DNA of 7,614 nucleotides from assembly GCA_002733155.1 (NCBI GenBank), contig NVUO01000018.1, forward strand, positions 34,855 to 42,468, read 5' to 3'. Both the position numbers and the translations under genes were made by a program. The stretch comes from Sulfurimonas sp. Its GTDB lineage: Bacteria; Campylobacterota; Campylobacteria; Campylobacterales; Sulfurimonadaceae. Below, one piece after another: positions 1-7,614 of this stretch; the first letter of the stretch is position 1, and the number at the start of each line of letters is the position of its first letter. The notes beneath the pieces are model-generated. The model did not search any database and was not told the DNA's origin. It saw only the letters and a program-made list of their open reading frames with translations.

Positions 1-88
1 GTGCTTTTGCTTTTTTAATTACCTCTATAGTTGCATCATTTGCAAATACAAAACTTATTGCTATTAATAATGAAAATAATACTTTCAA
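1..88 (-). CDS. tolB: TolB, Tol-Pal periplasmic beta-propeller protein (partial, N-terminus only)
   Basis: Only the first 29 codons are inside the window; the gene continues past base 1. Translation from a TTG codon at 86-88 gives a classic Sec signal peptide: a Lys at residue 2, a hydrophobic core of about 13 residues, then a Phe-Ala cleavage site at residues 15-16, followed by NDATIEVIKKAKA. An AAGGAG ribosome binding site lies 5 nt upstream, overlapping the stop of the TolA-like gene, and there is no competing ATG nearby. In Campylobacterota the gene after the TolA-like gene in this cluster is tolB, and the mature start resembles the family start as I remember it. TolB acts in the periplasm, linking TolA to the outer-membrane lipoprotein Pal during envelope constriction. 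The start and secretion signal are seen directly; the identity rests on context and a short stretch of sequence. Confidence 0.78.
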   Translation of the reverse strand, partial: MKVLFSLLIAISFVFANDATIEVIKKAKA

Positions 89-90
89 TT

Positions 91-816
91 TTACTCCTTA
101 GATGTTAATACAATTGTATAGTTACCTGATTTATTATCAGGATTAACTGGGAAAACTACACTTAAAAGTCTACTTTTTATCCTATCACATTCTTTATTCA
201 ATTCAGTAGATGCAGAATAATTTAATACTCTAAAATCTATAACTTTTCCAATAGCACTAAGCTTAATAACTGCTCTAACTGTATGACCTTGTGAATTTTG
301 AGGTGGATAAAAATGATTAAAAACTAATGCTTGAATTTTAGCAAAATATTCATTAACTACACTAGCACTAGAAGTTTTTTCATCTTTATTGTCTAGTTTT
401 TTAATTTTTATAGTCTGTATTTTTTTTGATATAGATTCTATCTTGTTATTTTGAGTTTTTTTGAGTTTTTTACTAATAGCTTTAAGTCTTCGTTTATCTA
501 TTTTAGTTGCTTCTTTTTTTTGTTTTTTTATACTCTTAGTCCATACATCAGAAAAAAGATTATCTATATTTACTTCTTTTTGTTTTAGTGGGCTGTTTTT
601 TTGTTTTACAACTGATGTATTTACACTTTTTTTAGTACTTTTTATCTCTAACTTTGGAGTCTGTATAGATATAGATATAAATTGATCTTTTTTTAATGCA
701 AACTGTTTAACATCATCAACAGACAACATCATATATATTGCAAGTGATAAAAAAAGAGTAAAAATAAGTAGCGATATTAAACCACTAATATAAAAATAAA
801 ACTTATCTCTAGCCAT
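91..816 (-). CDS. tolA: TolA/TonB-like periplasm-spanning energy-transducing protein
   Basis: This 241-residue protein has the three-part plan of TolA/TonB proteins: a short cytoplasmic start, one membrane helix at about residues 10-31, a long Lys/Ser/Thr-rich periplasmic linker at about 40-150, and a compact C-terminal domain at about 153-240 typical of TolA/TonB (HFYPP at 168-172, then an alternating beta-strand pattern VRAVIKLSAIGKVIDFRVL). The linker is rich in Lys-Lys pairs, as expected of a TolA domain II coiled coil, but lacks the Pro-Glu/Pro-Lys repeats of typical TonB. It overlaps the exbD/tolR stop by 8 bp and abuts tolB, so a role in Tol-Pal, carrying force from the ExbB/ExbD-type motor to TolB-Pal, is more likely than siderophore uptake. 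No strong Shine-Dalgarno precedes the ATG, suggesting coupling to the upstream gene. Campylobacterota homologues are often annotated simply as TonB family or energy transducer; the tolA symbol is inferred from context. Confidence 0.82.
   Translation of the reverse strand: MARDKFYFYISGLISLLIFTLFLSLAIYMMLSVDDVKQFALKKDQFISISIQTPKLEIKSTKKSVNTSVVKQKNSPLKQKEVNIDNLFSDVWTKSIKKQKKEATKIDKRRLKAISKKLKKTQNNKIESISKKIQTIKIKKLDNKDEKTSSASVVNEYFAKIQALVFNHFYPPQNSQGHTVRAVIKLSAIGKVIDFRVLNYSASTELNKECDRIKSRLLSVVFPVNPDNKSGNYTIVLTSKE
94..99 (-). promoter_or_regulatory. Ribosome binding site for tolB (AAGGAG)
   Basis: AAGGAG sits 5 nt before a TTG codon and lies within the last codons of the upstream TolA-like gene. 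It decides the choice of the TTG start for tolB and points to translational coupling between the two genes. Confidence 0.8.
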
Positions 817-1201
817 TTGTAGCTAATGAAACTTCAGTAAAACCAGCCTGCTTTACAGCTGCTAAAATCGACATAACAGTGCCATAATCCAAACTTTTAT
901 CTGCACTTATAAGTACAGTAGCTCTTAGGTTTAAGTCTCTAGAATAAGATGAAAAATTATCCATAAAAGCATTATAAAGAAAAGTATCCTTGTTAACCTT
1001 TAGATTTTTTTCTTTATCAATAGATATATGAACTGGGGGTATAATAGAGAGTTGTTGACTTGCTGAACCCTGAGGTAATTTGATTTTTTCTTCATATATA
1101 ATATTTGGAGCAATAACCATTAAAATTGCTAATAATACTAGCATTACATCAACTAGTGGAGTTATATTTAATTCCGGTTTATCATCCCAATCATAATGCA
1201 T
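809..1201 (-). CDS. exbD: ExbD/TolR-family biopolymer transport protein (TolR role)
   Basis: At 130 residues this has the usual length for ExbD/TolR. A short cytoplasmic N-terminus (DWDDKPELNITPLVD) leads into one membrane helix at about residues 15-33. The hallmark P-L-V-D-V-M motif is at residues 15-20, with Asp18 as the expected proton-carrying residue of the motor. The periplasmic part (about 34-130) ends in the family pattern of an I-S-A-D-K strand followed by a helix and a V-S-L-A-T strand. The ATG lies 2 nt after the exbB/tolQ stop, and the 3' end overlaps the TolA-like gene by 8 bp. With its ExbB partner it would form the inner-membrane proton channel that energises the TolA-like protein. 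The position before tolB favours the TolR role; sequence alone cannot separate ExbD from TolR. Shine-Dalgarno is weak, suggesting coupling. Confidence 0.9.
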   Translation of the reverse strand: MHYDWDDKPELNITPLVDVMLVLLAILMVIAPNIIYEEKIKLPQGSASQQLSIIPPVHISIDKEKNLKVNKDTFLYNAFMDNFSSYSRDLNLRATVLISADKSLDYGTVMSILAAVKQAGFTEVSLATNG

Positions 1202-1203
1202 AA

Positions 1204-1770
1204 TTATACTTTTCTAGCTAATAAAGCGTCACTTTGCATCTGCATAAAACTAACTAATTCAAATGATTTTCTTTTTAATACTTGATGATAAGTATAAGCA
1301 AATATAGCTACAAATATACCAGCTGCAGTAGCAACTAGGGCATCTGAAACTCCACCAGAAATTATAGACATACTTCCTGAGCTTTTACCAATATGTGTAA
1401 ATGTATCTAAAATAGATACAACTGTACCAAATAAACCTATAAAAGGTGTAGTTGATGCAAATATAGAAAGAATTGATAAACCCTTAGTAGCCTCTTTAGT
1501 AGCAGCTAACATTCCAAGCCCTAAAACTTCTTTGCTCAAATTTGAACTTGATTTGATAAAGTTATTTAAAAAAGATATTTCGTTTACTGAGTTTGCTCCC
1601 ATAAAAATACCCTCTAGGGATTTACTCTCTACTTCAAGCCAATTATTAAGAAAAAAATAGCGGTAAAAAAACACCCAATTAAGTATAATAAAATATATAC
1701 TTAAAAGAGCTAATACTCCTAAGGTAACTGGATGTGATTTTAGATAAAAATCGATTAAATCGTTAGTCAT
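1204..1770 (-). CDS. exbB: MotA/TolQ/ExbB proton channel family protein (TolQ role)
   Basis: This 188-residue inner-membrane protein has three predicted helices: about residues 15-37, 98-121 and 141-163. The long segment between the first two (about 42-97) would be cytoplasmic. The family signature ASTTPFIGLFGTV lies at 105-117 and GVSDALVATAAGI at 140-152; these line the proton pathway in ExbB/TolQ. It would assemble as a ring around ExbD/TolR helices and use proton flow to move the TolA-like protein. The ATG is 3 nt downstream of the atpC stop with no recognisable Shine-Dalgarno and no terminator between them, so it appears co-transcribed and translationally coupled with the ATP synthase genes. 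Its length is shorter than E. coli TolQ or ExbB but usual for the Campylobacterota form. Following genes (ExbD, TolA-like, TolB) support a Tol-Pal function. Confidence 0.92.
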   Translation of the reverse strand: MTNDLIDFYLKSHPVTLGVLALLSIYFIILNWVFFYRYFFLNNWLEVESKSLEGIFMGANSVNEISFLNNFIKSSSNLSKEVLGLGMLAATKEATKGLSILSIFASTTPFIGLFGTVVSILDTFTHIGKSSGSMSIISGGVSDALVATAAGIFVAIFAYTYHQVLKRKSFELVSFMQMQSDALLARKV

Positions 1771-1773
1771 TAT

Positions 1774-2166
1774 CTATATTAAATTTTGTGCAGCTGATTC
1801 TATTTTTGCAGATACAGCAGCTATAGCAGGACTATTGTCTTTAATAGACTCAATAAGTTCTTTAGCTTCTTCAAGGGCATGTGCTATTTCGCTTTCGTTT
1901 TCACCACGAATAGCTACAGCACCCTCAACTAATACAATAACTTTTTCTTCATCAACTTGAACTACACCCCAGTTAATAAGAATGGATTCTATTGATTTAT
2001 CTTCTTTTTCAATATCAATTACACCAGCTTCTAGCAGTGTACATAAAGAAGAGTGTTCTGCTAGAACACCGAATTCACCCTCTTCACCAGGAAGAGTTAC
2101 ACTAAGAGCTGAACCATTGTAGATTTCGCCATTAGGAGTTAGAATTTCAAGTTTTAACATTTGCAT
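1774..2166 (-). CDS. atpC: F1Fo ATP synthase epsilon subunit
   Basis: This 130-residue protein is the epsilon subunit of the F1 central stalk, which couples gamma rotation to the c-ring and can inhibit ATP hydrolysis. The N-terminal beta-sandwich (about residues 1-87) carries the family motif LPGEEGEFGVL followed by His38, and the C-terminal helical hairpin spans about 88-130 (SEIAHALEEAKELIESI onward). Two in-frame ATGs occur, codons 1 and 3. The AAAGGA ribosome binding site at 2172-2177 is 5 nt before the first and 11 nt before the second, so the first is chosen. It follows atpD after an 18-nt gap and is itself followed only 3 nt later by the ExbB-type gene. Two overlapping inverted repeats occur in its coding sequence near 2029-2069. 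Confidence 0.96.
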   Translation of the reverse strand: MQMLKLEILTPNGEIYNGSALSVTLPGEEGEFGVLAEHSSLCTLLEAGVIDIEKEDKSIESILINWGVVQVDEEKVIVLVEGAVAIRGENESEIAHALEEAKELIESIKDNSPAIAAVSAKIESAAQNLI

Positions 2167-2171
2167 AACAG

Positions 2172-2177
2172 TCCTTT
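2172..2177 (-). promoter_or_regulatory. Ribosome binding site for atpC (AAAGGA)
   Basis: AAAGGA lies in the 18-nt gap between atpD and atpC, 5 nt before the first of two nearby ATG codons, and supports the longer atpC start. Confidence 0.75.
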
Positions 2178-2184
2178 CAAGCTA

Positions 2185-4472
<2,288 letters not shown>

Positions 4473-4479
4473 AAAGTTT

Positions 4480-4484
4480 TCCTT
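4480..4484 (-). promoter_or_regulatory. Ribosome binding site for atpG (AAGGA)
   Basis: AAGGA overlaps the TAA stop of atpA and lies 7 nt before the atpG ATG, an arrangement typical of tightly coupled operon genes. Confidence 0.75.
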
Positions 4485-6000
4485 ATGCTGCTACAAAGCT
4501 AGCTTTGAATTCTTCAAGAGCTTTAATTAATAGTGCCTTAGTATCATCATCTACTTTAGATGTACTTCTTATGTTTTCAAAAATTTGAGGATAAGATGCT
4601 TCAATAAATGGATAAAGTTCAGCTTCAAAACGAACAACATTTGATGGATGAAAATCATCCAAGAAACCTTCATTACCAGCAAATATGATAGCTACTTGTT
4701 TTTCAGCAGAAAGTGGGGAGAAAGGTCCTTGTTTAAGTACCTCTACCATTCTTTGTCCACGTTCTAGTTGATTACGAGATGTCTCATCAAGATCAGATGC
4801 AAACTGAGCAAATGCTTCAAGTTCACGATACTGAGCAAGGTCAAGACGTAAGGTACCAGCTACTTGTTTAGTCGCTTTAATTTGAGCAGCTCCACCAACA
4901 CGAGATACAGAAAGACCAACGTTAATTGCTGGGCGTACACCAGAGTTAAATAGTTCAGTCTCTAAGAAAATCTGACCATCTGTAATTGAGATAACATTAG
5001 TTGGAATATATGCAGCAACATCACCAGCTTGAGTTTCAATAATTGGTAAAGCAGTTAAAGAACCAGCTCCTTTTTCATCAGAAACTTTCGCAGCTCTCTC
5101 AAGAAGACGAGAATGGATATAAAAAACATCACCAGGGTAAGCTTCACGACCTGGAGGACGACGAAGAATTAGTGACATCTCACGATATGCAACTGCATGT
5201 TTAGATAAATCATCATAAACTATTAAACCATGTCTTGCATTATCACGGAAATATTCACCCATAGTTACACCAGTATATGGAGCTAAAAATTGAAGTGCAG
5301 CAGCTTCAGCAGCTGTTGAAGATACAATAATTGTATATTCCATTGCACCATGTTCTTCTAAACGACGTACAATTTGAGCTACTGTAGATTCTTTTTGACC
5401 GATAGCAACATATATACAAGATACACCATTACCTTTTTGGTTTATAATTGCATCAATAGCTACAGTTGTTTTACCAGTTTGTCTATCACCAATAATAAGC
5501 TCACGTTGACCACGACCAATTGGAACTAAAGCATCAATAGCTTTAATACCAGTAGCTAGTGGCTCATGAACTGATTTTCTGTCCATAATTCCAGGTGCTT
5601 TTTCTTCAACAAAACGAGTTTCAGTTGTTTCAATCGGACCCTTACCATCAATTGGCTCACCAAGTGCATTTACAACACGACCTAAAAGAGCGTCACCAAC
5701 TGGTACACGAAGTAGTCTACAAAGTCTTTTAACACTCATACCCTCACGAAGTTCTACTCCTGCACCAAGGATAACTACACCCACTACACTTTCTTCAAGA
5801 TTCATTACTAAACCTTGAGTCCCCTCTTCGAATTCTACCATCTCTCCAGCCATAACGTTATTAAGTCCGTAAACTTGTGCAACACCATCAGCATAAGAAA
5901 CAATCTTACCCGTTTCATTAATATCAACACTTAATTCAAAGTTATCGATACGCTCTTTAATTATTGAACTGATTTCATCAGCTTGAATTTTAGATACCAC
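4483..6000 (-). CDS. atpA: F1Fo ATP synthase alpha subunit
   Basis: This 505-residue protein is the alpha subunit of F1, which alternates with beta in the hexamer and supplies the arginine finger to the catalytic site. The N-terminal beta-barrel spans about residues 25-95, and the nucleotide-binding domain carries P-loop GDRQTGKT at 171-178. The F1 signature [10 protein letters not shown] is at 357-366, with arginine-finger Arg367 in SVSRVGG. A helical C-terminal domain completes it; length is normal. Translation starts at GTG (5998-6000), supported by GAGGGGAG at 6008-6015, 7 nt upstream, and by the family-typical start [17 protein letters not shown]. At residues 92-95 the sequence reads RLCR, with Cys94 where family members usually have Gly, a mild oddity in an otherwise highly conserved protein. 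It follows atpH after 23 nt. Confidence 0.98.
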   Translation of the reverse strand: MVSKIQADEISSIIKERIDNFELSVDINETGKIVSYADGVAQVYGLNNVMAGEMVEFEEGTQGLVMNLEESVVGVVILGAGVELREGMSVKRLCRLLRVPVGDALLGRVVNALGEPIDGKGPIETTETRFVEEKAPGIMDRKSVHEPLATGIKAIDALVPIGRGQRELIIGDRQTGKTTVAIDAIINQKGNGVSCIYVAIGQKESTVAQIVRRLEEHGAMEYTIIVSSTAAEAAALQFLAPYTGVTMGEYFRDNARHGLIVYDDLSKHAVAYREMSLILRRPPGREAYPGDVFYIHSRLLERAAKVSDEKGAGSLTALPIIETQAGDVAAYIPTNVISITDGQIFLETELFNSGVRPAINVGLSVSRVGGAAQIKATKQVAGTLRLDLAQYRELEAFAQFASDLDETSRNQLERGQRMVEVLKQGPFSPLSAEKQVAIIFAGNEGFLDDFHPSNVVRFEAELYPFIEASYPQIFENIRSTSKVDDDTKALLIKALEEFKASFVAA

Positions 6001-6007
6001 TATATAT

Positions 6008-6015
6008 CTCCCCTC
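6008..6015 (-). promoter_or_regulatory. Ribosome binding site for atpA GTG start (GAGGGGAG)
   Basis: GAGGGGAG is a strong purine-rich Shine-Dalgarno 7 nt before the GTG start of atpA. It fills most of the 23-nt atpH-atpA gap, the largest between genes here, and may support the higher alpha subunit stoichiometry. Confidence 0.75.
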
Positions 6016-6023
6016 GTTGAAAG

Positions 6024-6557
6024 TTAAATTGCTTTTACAATATGTTCTATAATTTGATTGTTGATTCTATGTTTTGAGAAATTAATCTCAATACCAAGAT
6101 CGACAACGTCTACTTTAATACCATCAAAGTCATTTTTTACAAATTCTAAGACAATATTTGAATCAAATCTTTTACCTAAACCTGTACCTAAATCAGAAAT
6201 TACTTTTGCATCTATATCGCTATCGCTATATATTACACCAGTATATTCTTTTGATGACGCAGCTACATCTTTTCTCATAACTTCTGCAATTGCAGGAATT
6301 ATGTTAATACGATTATGCTCAGCTAATAACTTAATTAAGTTATTTATATCATTAGATTCTACTGATTTAACAGCTGCTAAAAGAATATCTGACTTTTCAT
6401 TCTGAGTAATATCTGGATTATTCATGATTTGAATAAATTTTTTATCACTAAAGGATTGAGATAAAGTCGAAAATACTAATGTTATGTTTTTCATTAATTC
6501 TATATCTGAACTAAGCTTAATAGCTTTAACATATCTTTTTGCGATTAACTCTTCCAT
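6024..6557 (-). CDS. atpH: F1Fo ATP synthase delta subunit
   Basis: This 177-residue protein is the delta (OSCP-like) subunit that joins the top of F1 to the b/b' peripheral stalk. The N-terminal helical bundle (about residues 1-105) begins with the family pattern IAKRYVKAI and contains the segment [17 protein letters not shown] (74-90). The C-terminal domain ends with the typical [19 protein letters not shown] pattern (143-161), in which delta subunits usually read a Gly-rich 'D-x-S-V' turn; overall it is diverged, as delta subunits normally are. The ATG lies 1 nt after the atpF stop, with AAGGTGG at 6564-6570 as ribosome binding site inside the atpF end. Length and position between atpF and atpA make the identity secure. 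Confidence 0.95.
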   Translation of the reverse strand: MEELIAKRYVKAIKLSSDIELMKNITLVFSTLSQSFSDKKFIQIMNNPDITQNEKSDILLAAVKSVESNDINNLIKLLAEHNRINIIPAIAEVMRKDVAASSKEYTGVIYSDSDIDAKVISDLGTGLGKRFDSNIVLEFVKNDFDGIKVDVVDLGIEINFSKHRINNQIIEHIVKAI

Positions 6558-6558
6558 A

Positions 6559-7071
6559 CTAAGCCACCTTCTTCAAGATTACATTAGCCATGGCTTTTTT
6601 ATCGAAATCTTCGTTATTTTGACTTAATATTTCACTAAGAATATTCTCAACAACTTCACGTACCATTTTTCTTTGTTCAAAGTCCATTAATCCATTTTGT
6701 TGTTTATTTAAAATATCTAAATCACTTTCACATTGAGCCATTATATTATCATTAATAATTTTATTCTCTTTTTTAGAACTTACAACTAAGTCTTCAGAAA
6801 ATTTTTCTGCATCAGAGATTTTAGATAAAGCTTCTTTTTTTTGAGCTATTGATTCTTTTAATTTATCTTGAACTTTTTGCATTTCATCAGCTATTGCTTG
6901 AGATCTAGCTGCAAAAAAGTTTTTAATAGGTTCAGCAACTAGATACCATACAAGCCCTGTGAATAATAAAAAGTTTACCGTTCTCTGAAGTATATCACTA
7001 TTTGCATGTTCTGTATTAGATGCTAATGCTATTGTTGACAACATAAGCATAAATACTATAATTCTACTCAC
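6559..7071 (-). CDS. atpF: F1Fo ATP synthase b subunit with signal-peptide-like N-terminus
   Basis: This 170-residue protein is a b-type peripheral stalk subunit. The membrane anchor is at about residues 31-47, followed by the family motif of a b subunit (LVAEPIKNFFAAR at 44-56) and a long charged helix (about 55-150) that would form the right-handed coiled coil reaching delta. Ahead of the anchor lies a second hydrophobic stretch (residues 4-17) ending ALAS-NTEHANSD, which looks like a cleavable signal peptide and is absent from E. coli AtpF. The start is GTG at 7069-7071 with AAGGA 6 nt upstream at 7078-7082; an overlapping ATG at 7071-7073 is followed at once by TGA and cannot be the start. 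It lies 9 nt after atpF' and 1 nt before atpH. Confidence 0.94.
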   Translation of the reverse strand: MSRIIVFMLMLSTIALASNTEHANSDILQRTVNFLLFTGLVWYLVAEPIKNFFAARSQAIADEMQKVQDKLKESIAQKKEALSKISDAEKFSEDLVVSSKKENKIINDNIMAQCESDLDILNKQQNGLMDFEQRKMVREVVENILSEILSQNNEDFDKKAMANVILKKVA

Positions 7072-7077
7072 ATTAGA

Positions 7078-7082
7078 TCCTT
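7078..7082 (-). promoter_or_regulatory. Ribosome binding site for atpF GTG start (AAGGA)
   Basis: AAGGA overlaps the atpF' stop codon and sits 6 nt before the GTG start of atpF, supporting GTG rather than the internal ATG codons 8 and 10, which would remove half of the N-terminal hydrophobic segment. Confidence 0.7.
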
Positions 7083-7503
7083 ATATTTGACTAAATTTAG
7101 CTTTTACAGCTTCTTTAAACAATGGAACCTGTGATTTTAATTCACCTGTTAATTGCTCACGAGATTCAGAAATTGATTTCTCAAATTCTAAATATTGACT
7201 AGCTAATTCAGCACGCTTAGCTTCTAACTTACTATCTGCTAACTCTTTAGCATCCATAATGACTTTCTCTCTTAAGGCCGCAGCTTCGAGTTTGGCGTTA
7301 TTAATTATTGATTGCGCTTTTAAATTAAGTTCATTAATTTCATCATCATTTGATCCAACTTTATTAAGATCTTTTTTAATGTCATCGTCTCTTTTATTCA
7401 TATAAGCGAATAACGGATTATATAGCCAACTGTTCAGAACGGCTATAAGCGTAACAAATACGATAAATGTTGCAATAAGTAGTATCGGATTTATATCTAA
7501 CAT
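7081..7503 (-). CDS. atpF': F1Fo ATP synthase b' subunit
   Basis: This 140-residue protein is the second b-type stalk subunit. It has one N-terminal membrane helix at about residues 5-25, the b-family junction YNPLFAYMNKRDDDI (28-42), and then an Ala/Lys/Glu-rich helix to the end (about 40-140) suited to coiled-coil pairing with AtpF. Unlike AtpF it has no extra hydrophobic segment ahead of the anchor. A pair of b and b' genes, rather than one b homodimer gene, is known in Campylobacterota, cyanobacteria and some alphaproteobacteria. It is the first gene of the run, with AGGAGGT 3 nt before its ATG and a TATAAT box a further 12 nt upstream. Some databases label it AtpF2 or simply F0F1 ATP synthase subunit B'. 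Confidence 0.93.
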   Translation of the reverse strand: MLDINPILLIATFIVFVTLIAVLNSWLYNPLFAYMNKRDDDIKKDLNKVGSNDDEINELNLKAQSIINNAKLEAAALREKVIMDAKELADSKLEAKRAELASQYLEFEKSISESREQLTGELKSQVPLFKEAVKAKFSQI

Positions 7504-7506
7504 AGC

Positions 7507-7513
7507 ACCTCCT
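7507..7513 (-). promoter_or_regulatory. Ribosome binding site for atpF' (AGGAGGT)
   Basis: AGGAGGT is the strongest Shine-Dalgarno match in the window, 3 nt before the ATG when the trailing T is counted. It fits a leaderless-short but well-translated first gene of an operon. Confidence 0.85.
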
Positions 7514-7525
7514 AAAAGTTGCGCA

Positions 7526-7531
7526 ATTATA
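7526..7531 (-). promoter_or_regulatory. Promoter -10 box (TATAAT) for the atp-tol operon
   Basis: A perfect TATAAT lies 22 nt before the atpF' ATG. Transcription would start near 7519, giving a leader of about 16 nt that just holds the ribosome binding site. At 17-nt spacing the -35 position reads TTATTA, a poor match to TTGACA; housekeeping promoters in Campylobacterota usually lack a conserved -35 and rely on AT-rich upstream DNA, which is present here. Whether an upstream gene also reads through is not visible. Confidence 0.65.
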
Positions 7532-7576
7532 CTATGATATATTTAAAATAATAATTAAAGAGAAAAAAAATTTATA

Positions 7577-7594
7577 AATTTGTGTAATTTGTGT
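7577..7594. repeat. Tandem direct repeat, two 9-bp units (aatttgtgt)
   Basis: Two perfect head-to-tail copies of aatttgtgt lie about 45 bp upstream of the -10 box, with a partial third copy (aatttgg) starting at 7598. The spacing of just under one helical turn is compatible with a protein-binding site, but in such AT-rich DNA chance is a fair alternative. Confidence 0.6.
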
Positions 7595-7614
7595 ATTAAT
7601 TTGGCAAGTAATTT

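Larger units (their letters stand above)
7504..7614 (-). other. Leader/intergenic region upstream of atpF'
   Basis: This 111-nt stretch is very AT-rich and contains the promoter and ribosome binding site of atpF', a tandem 9-bp repeat, and a 14-bp AT palindrome (7568-7581) followed on the minus strand by a run of T (8 Ts at 7563-7570 overlapping the palindrome). In related genomes parB precedes atpF', so the far end may hold the last codons of parB. Two minus-strand frames stop here (at 7596-7598 and 7555-7557), but too few residues are visible to recognise either, so I do not call a gene. Confidence 0.5.

Noticed and set aside
420..602. Runs of T on the plus strand as possible terminators
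   Set aside because: They lie within the TolA-like coding sequence, have no GC-rich stem and are on the strand opposite to transcription (they are A runs in the mRNA).
461..685. Plus-strand open frame of 74 codons with a hydrophobic translation
   Set aside because: It is the antisense of the Lys-rich TolA linker; Lys codons read in reverse give Phe/Leu, which makes a false membrane-like protein. No ribosome binding site or family match.
1771..1830. Internal promoter ahead of the ExbB-type gene
   Set aside because: Only loose TATA-like matches within AT-rich atpC coding sequence; none stands out from background.
6058..6405. Plus-strand open frame of 115 codons opposite atpH
   Set aside because: Fully antisense to a confidently identified delta subunit gene, with no recognisable domain.
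4483..7503. Absence of atpB and atpE suggesting a deleted or defective ATP synthase operon
   Set aside because: Campylobacterota normally keep subunits a and c at separate loci, and all genes present are intact.
7555..7614. Possible C-terminal end of parB or a Rho-independent terminator with an AT palindrome and T run
   Set aside because: Too few codons to recognise ParB, two frames compete, and the palindrome has no G or C, so it is a weak terminator candidate at best.

Overview
The window is a densely packed, AT-rich stretch of bacterial chromosome with every gene on the minus strand. In transcription order, from high to low coordinates, it reads: a short leader with a promoter (7504-7614), atpF' (b'), atpF (b), atpH (delta), atpA (alpha), atpG (gamma), atpD (beta), atpC (epsilon), an ExbB/TolQ-type proton-channel gene, an ExbD/TolR-type gene, a TolA/TonB-like gene, and the first 29 codons of tolB running off the window at base 1. 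This order, with two b-type subunits, no atpB (a) or atpE (c) in the run, and Tol-Pal genes directly after atpC, is the arrangement known in Campylobacterota (the former Epsilonproteobacteria). The protein sequences look closest to Sulfurimonas- or Arcobacter-like members. That placement is from memory of family sequences, not from a search.

The first seven genes (7503 down to 1774) encode the F1 sector (alpha, beta, gamma, delta, epsilon) and the b/b' peripheral stalk of the proton-driven F1Fo ATP synthase. The membrane rotor ring and subunit a must be encoded elsewhere. The next four (1770 down to 1) encode the inner-membrane motor (ExbB/TolQ and ExbD/TolR), the periplasm-spanning TolA-like protein and the periplasmic TolB of the Tol-Pal envelope system. 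Both machines use the proton motive force. Gene junctions range from an 8-bp overlap to 23 bp, and I see no terminator or convincing internal promoter between them, so one long transcript from the promoter near 7526 is the simplest reading.

Start-site detail adds to the annotation. atpF and atpA start with GTG and tolB with TTG, each behind a clear Shine-Dalgarno sequence. For atpD the first in-frame ATG (3585) overlaps the atpG stop, but the ATG four codons later (3573) has GGAG at ideal spacing and matches the family N-terminus, so I place the start at 3573.

This is a conserved housekeeping region. I found no mobile element, CRISPR array, RNA gene or undescribed system. The points worth a second look are modest: the ATP synthase/Tol operon fusion, the signal-peptide-like start of the b subunit, a few residue oddities in alpha and beta, A-rich tracts in the tolA-like gene, a pair of mutually exclusive hairpins in atpC, and a tandem repeat upstream of the promoter.
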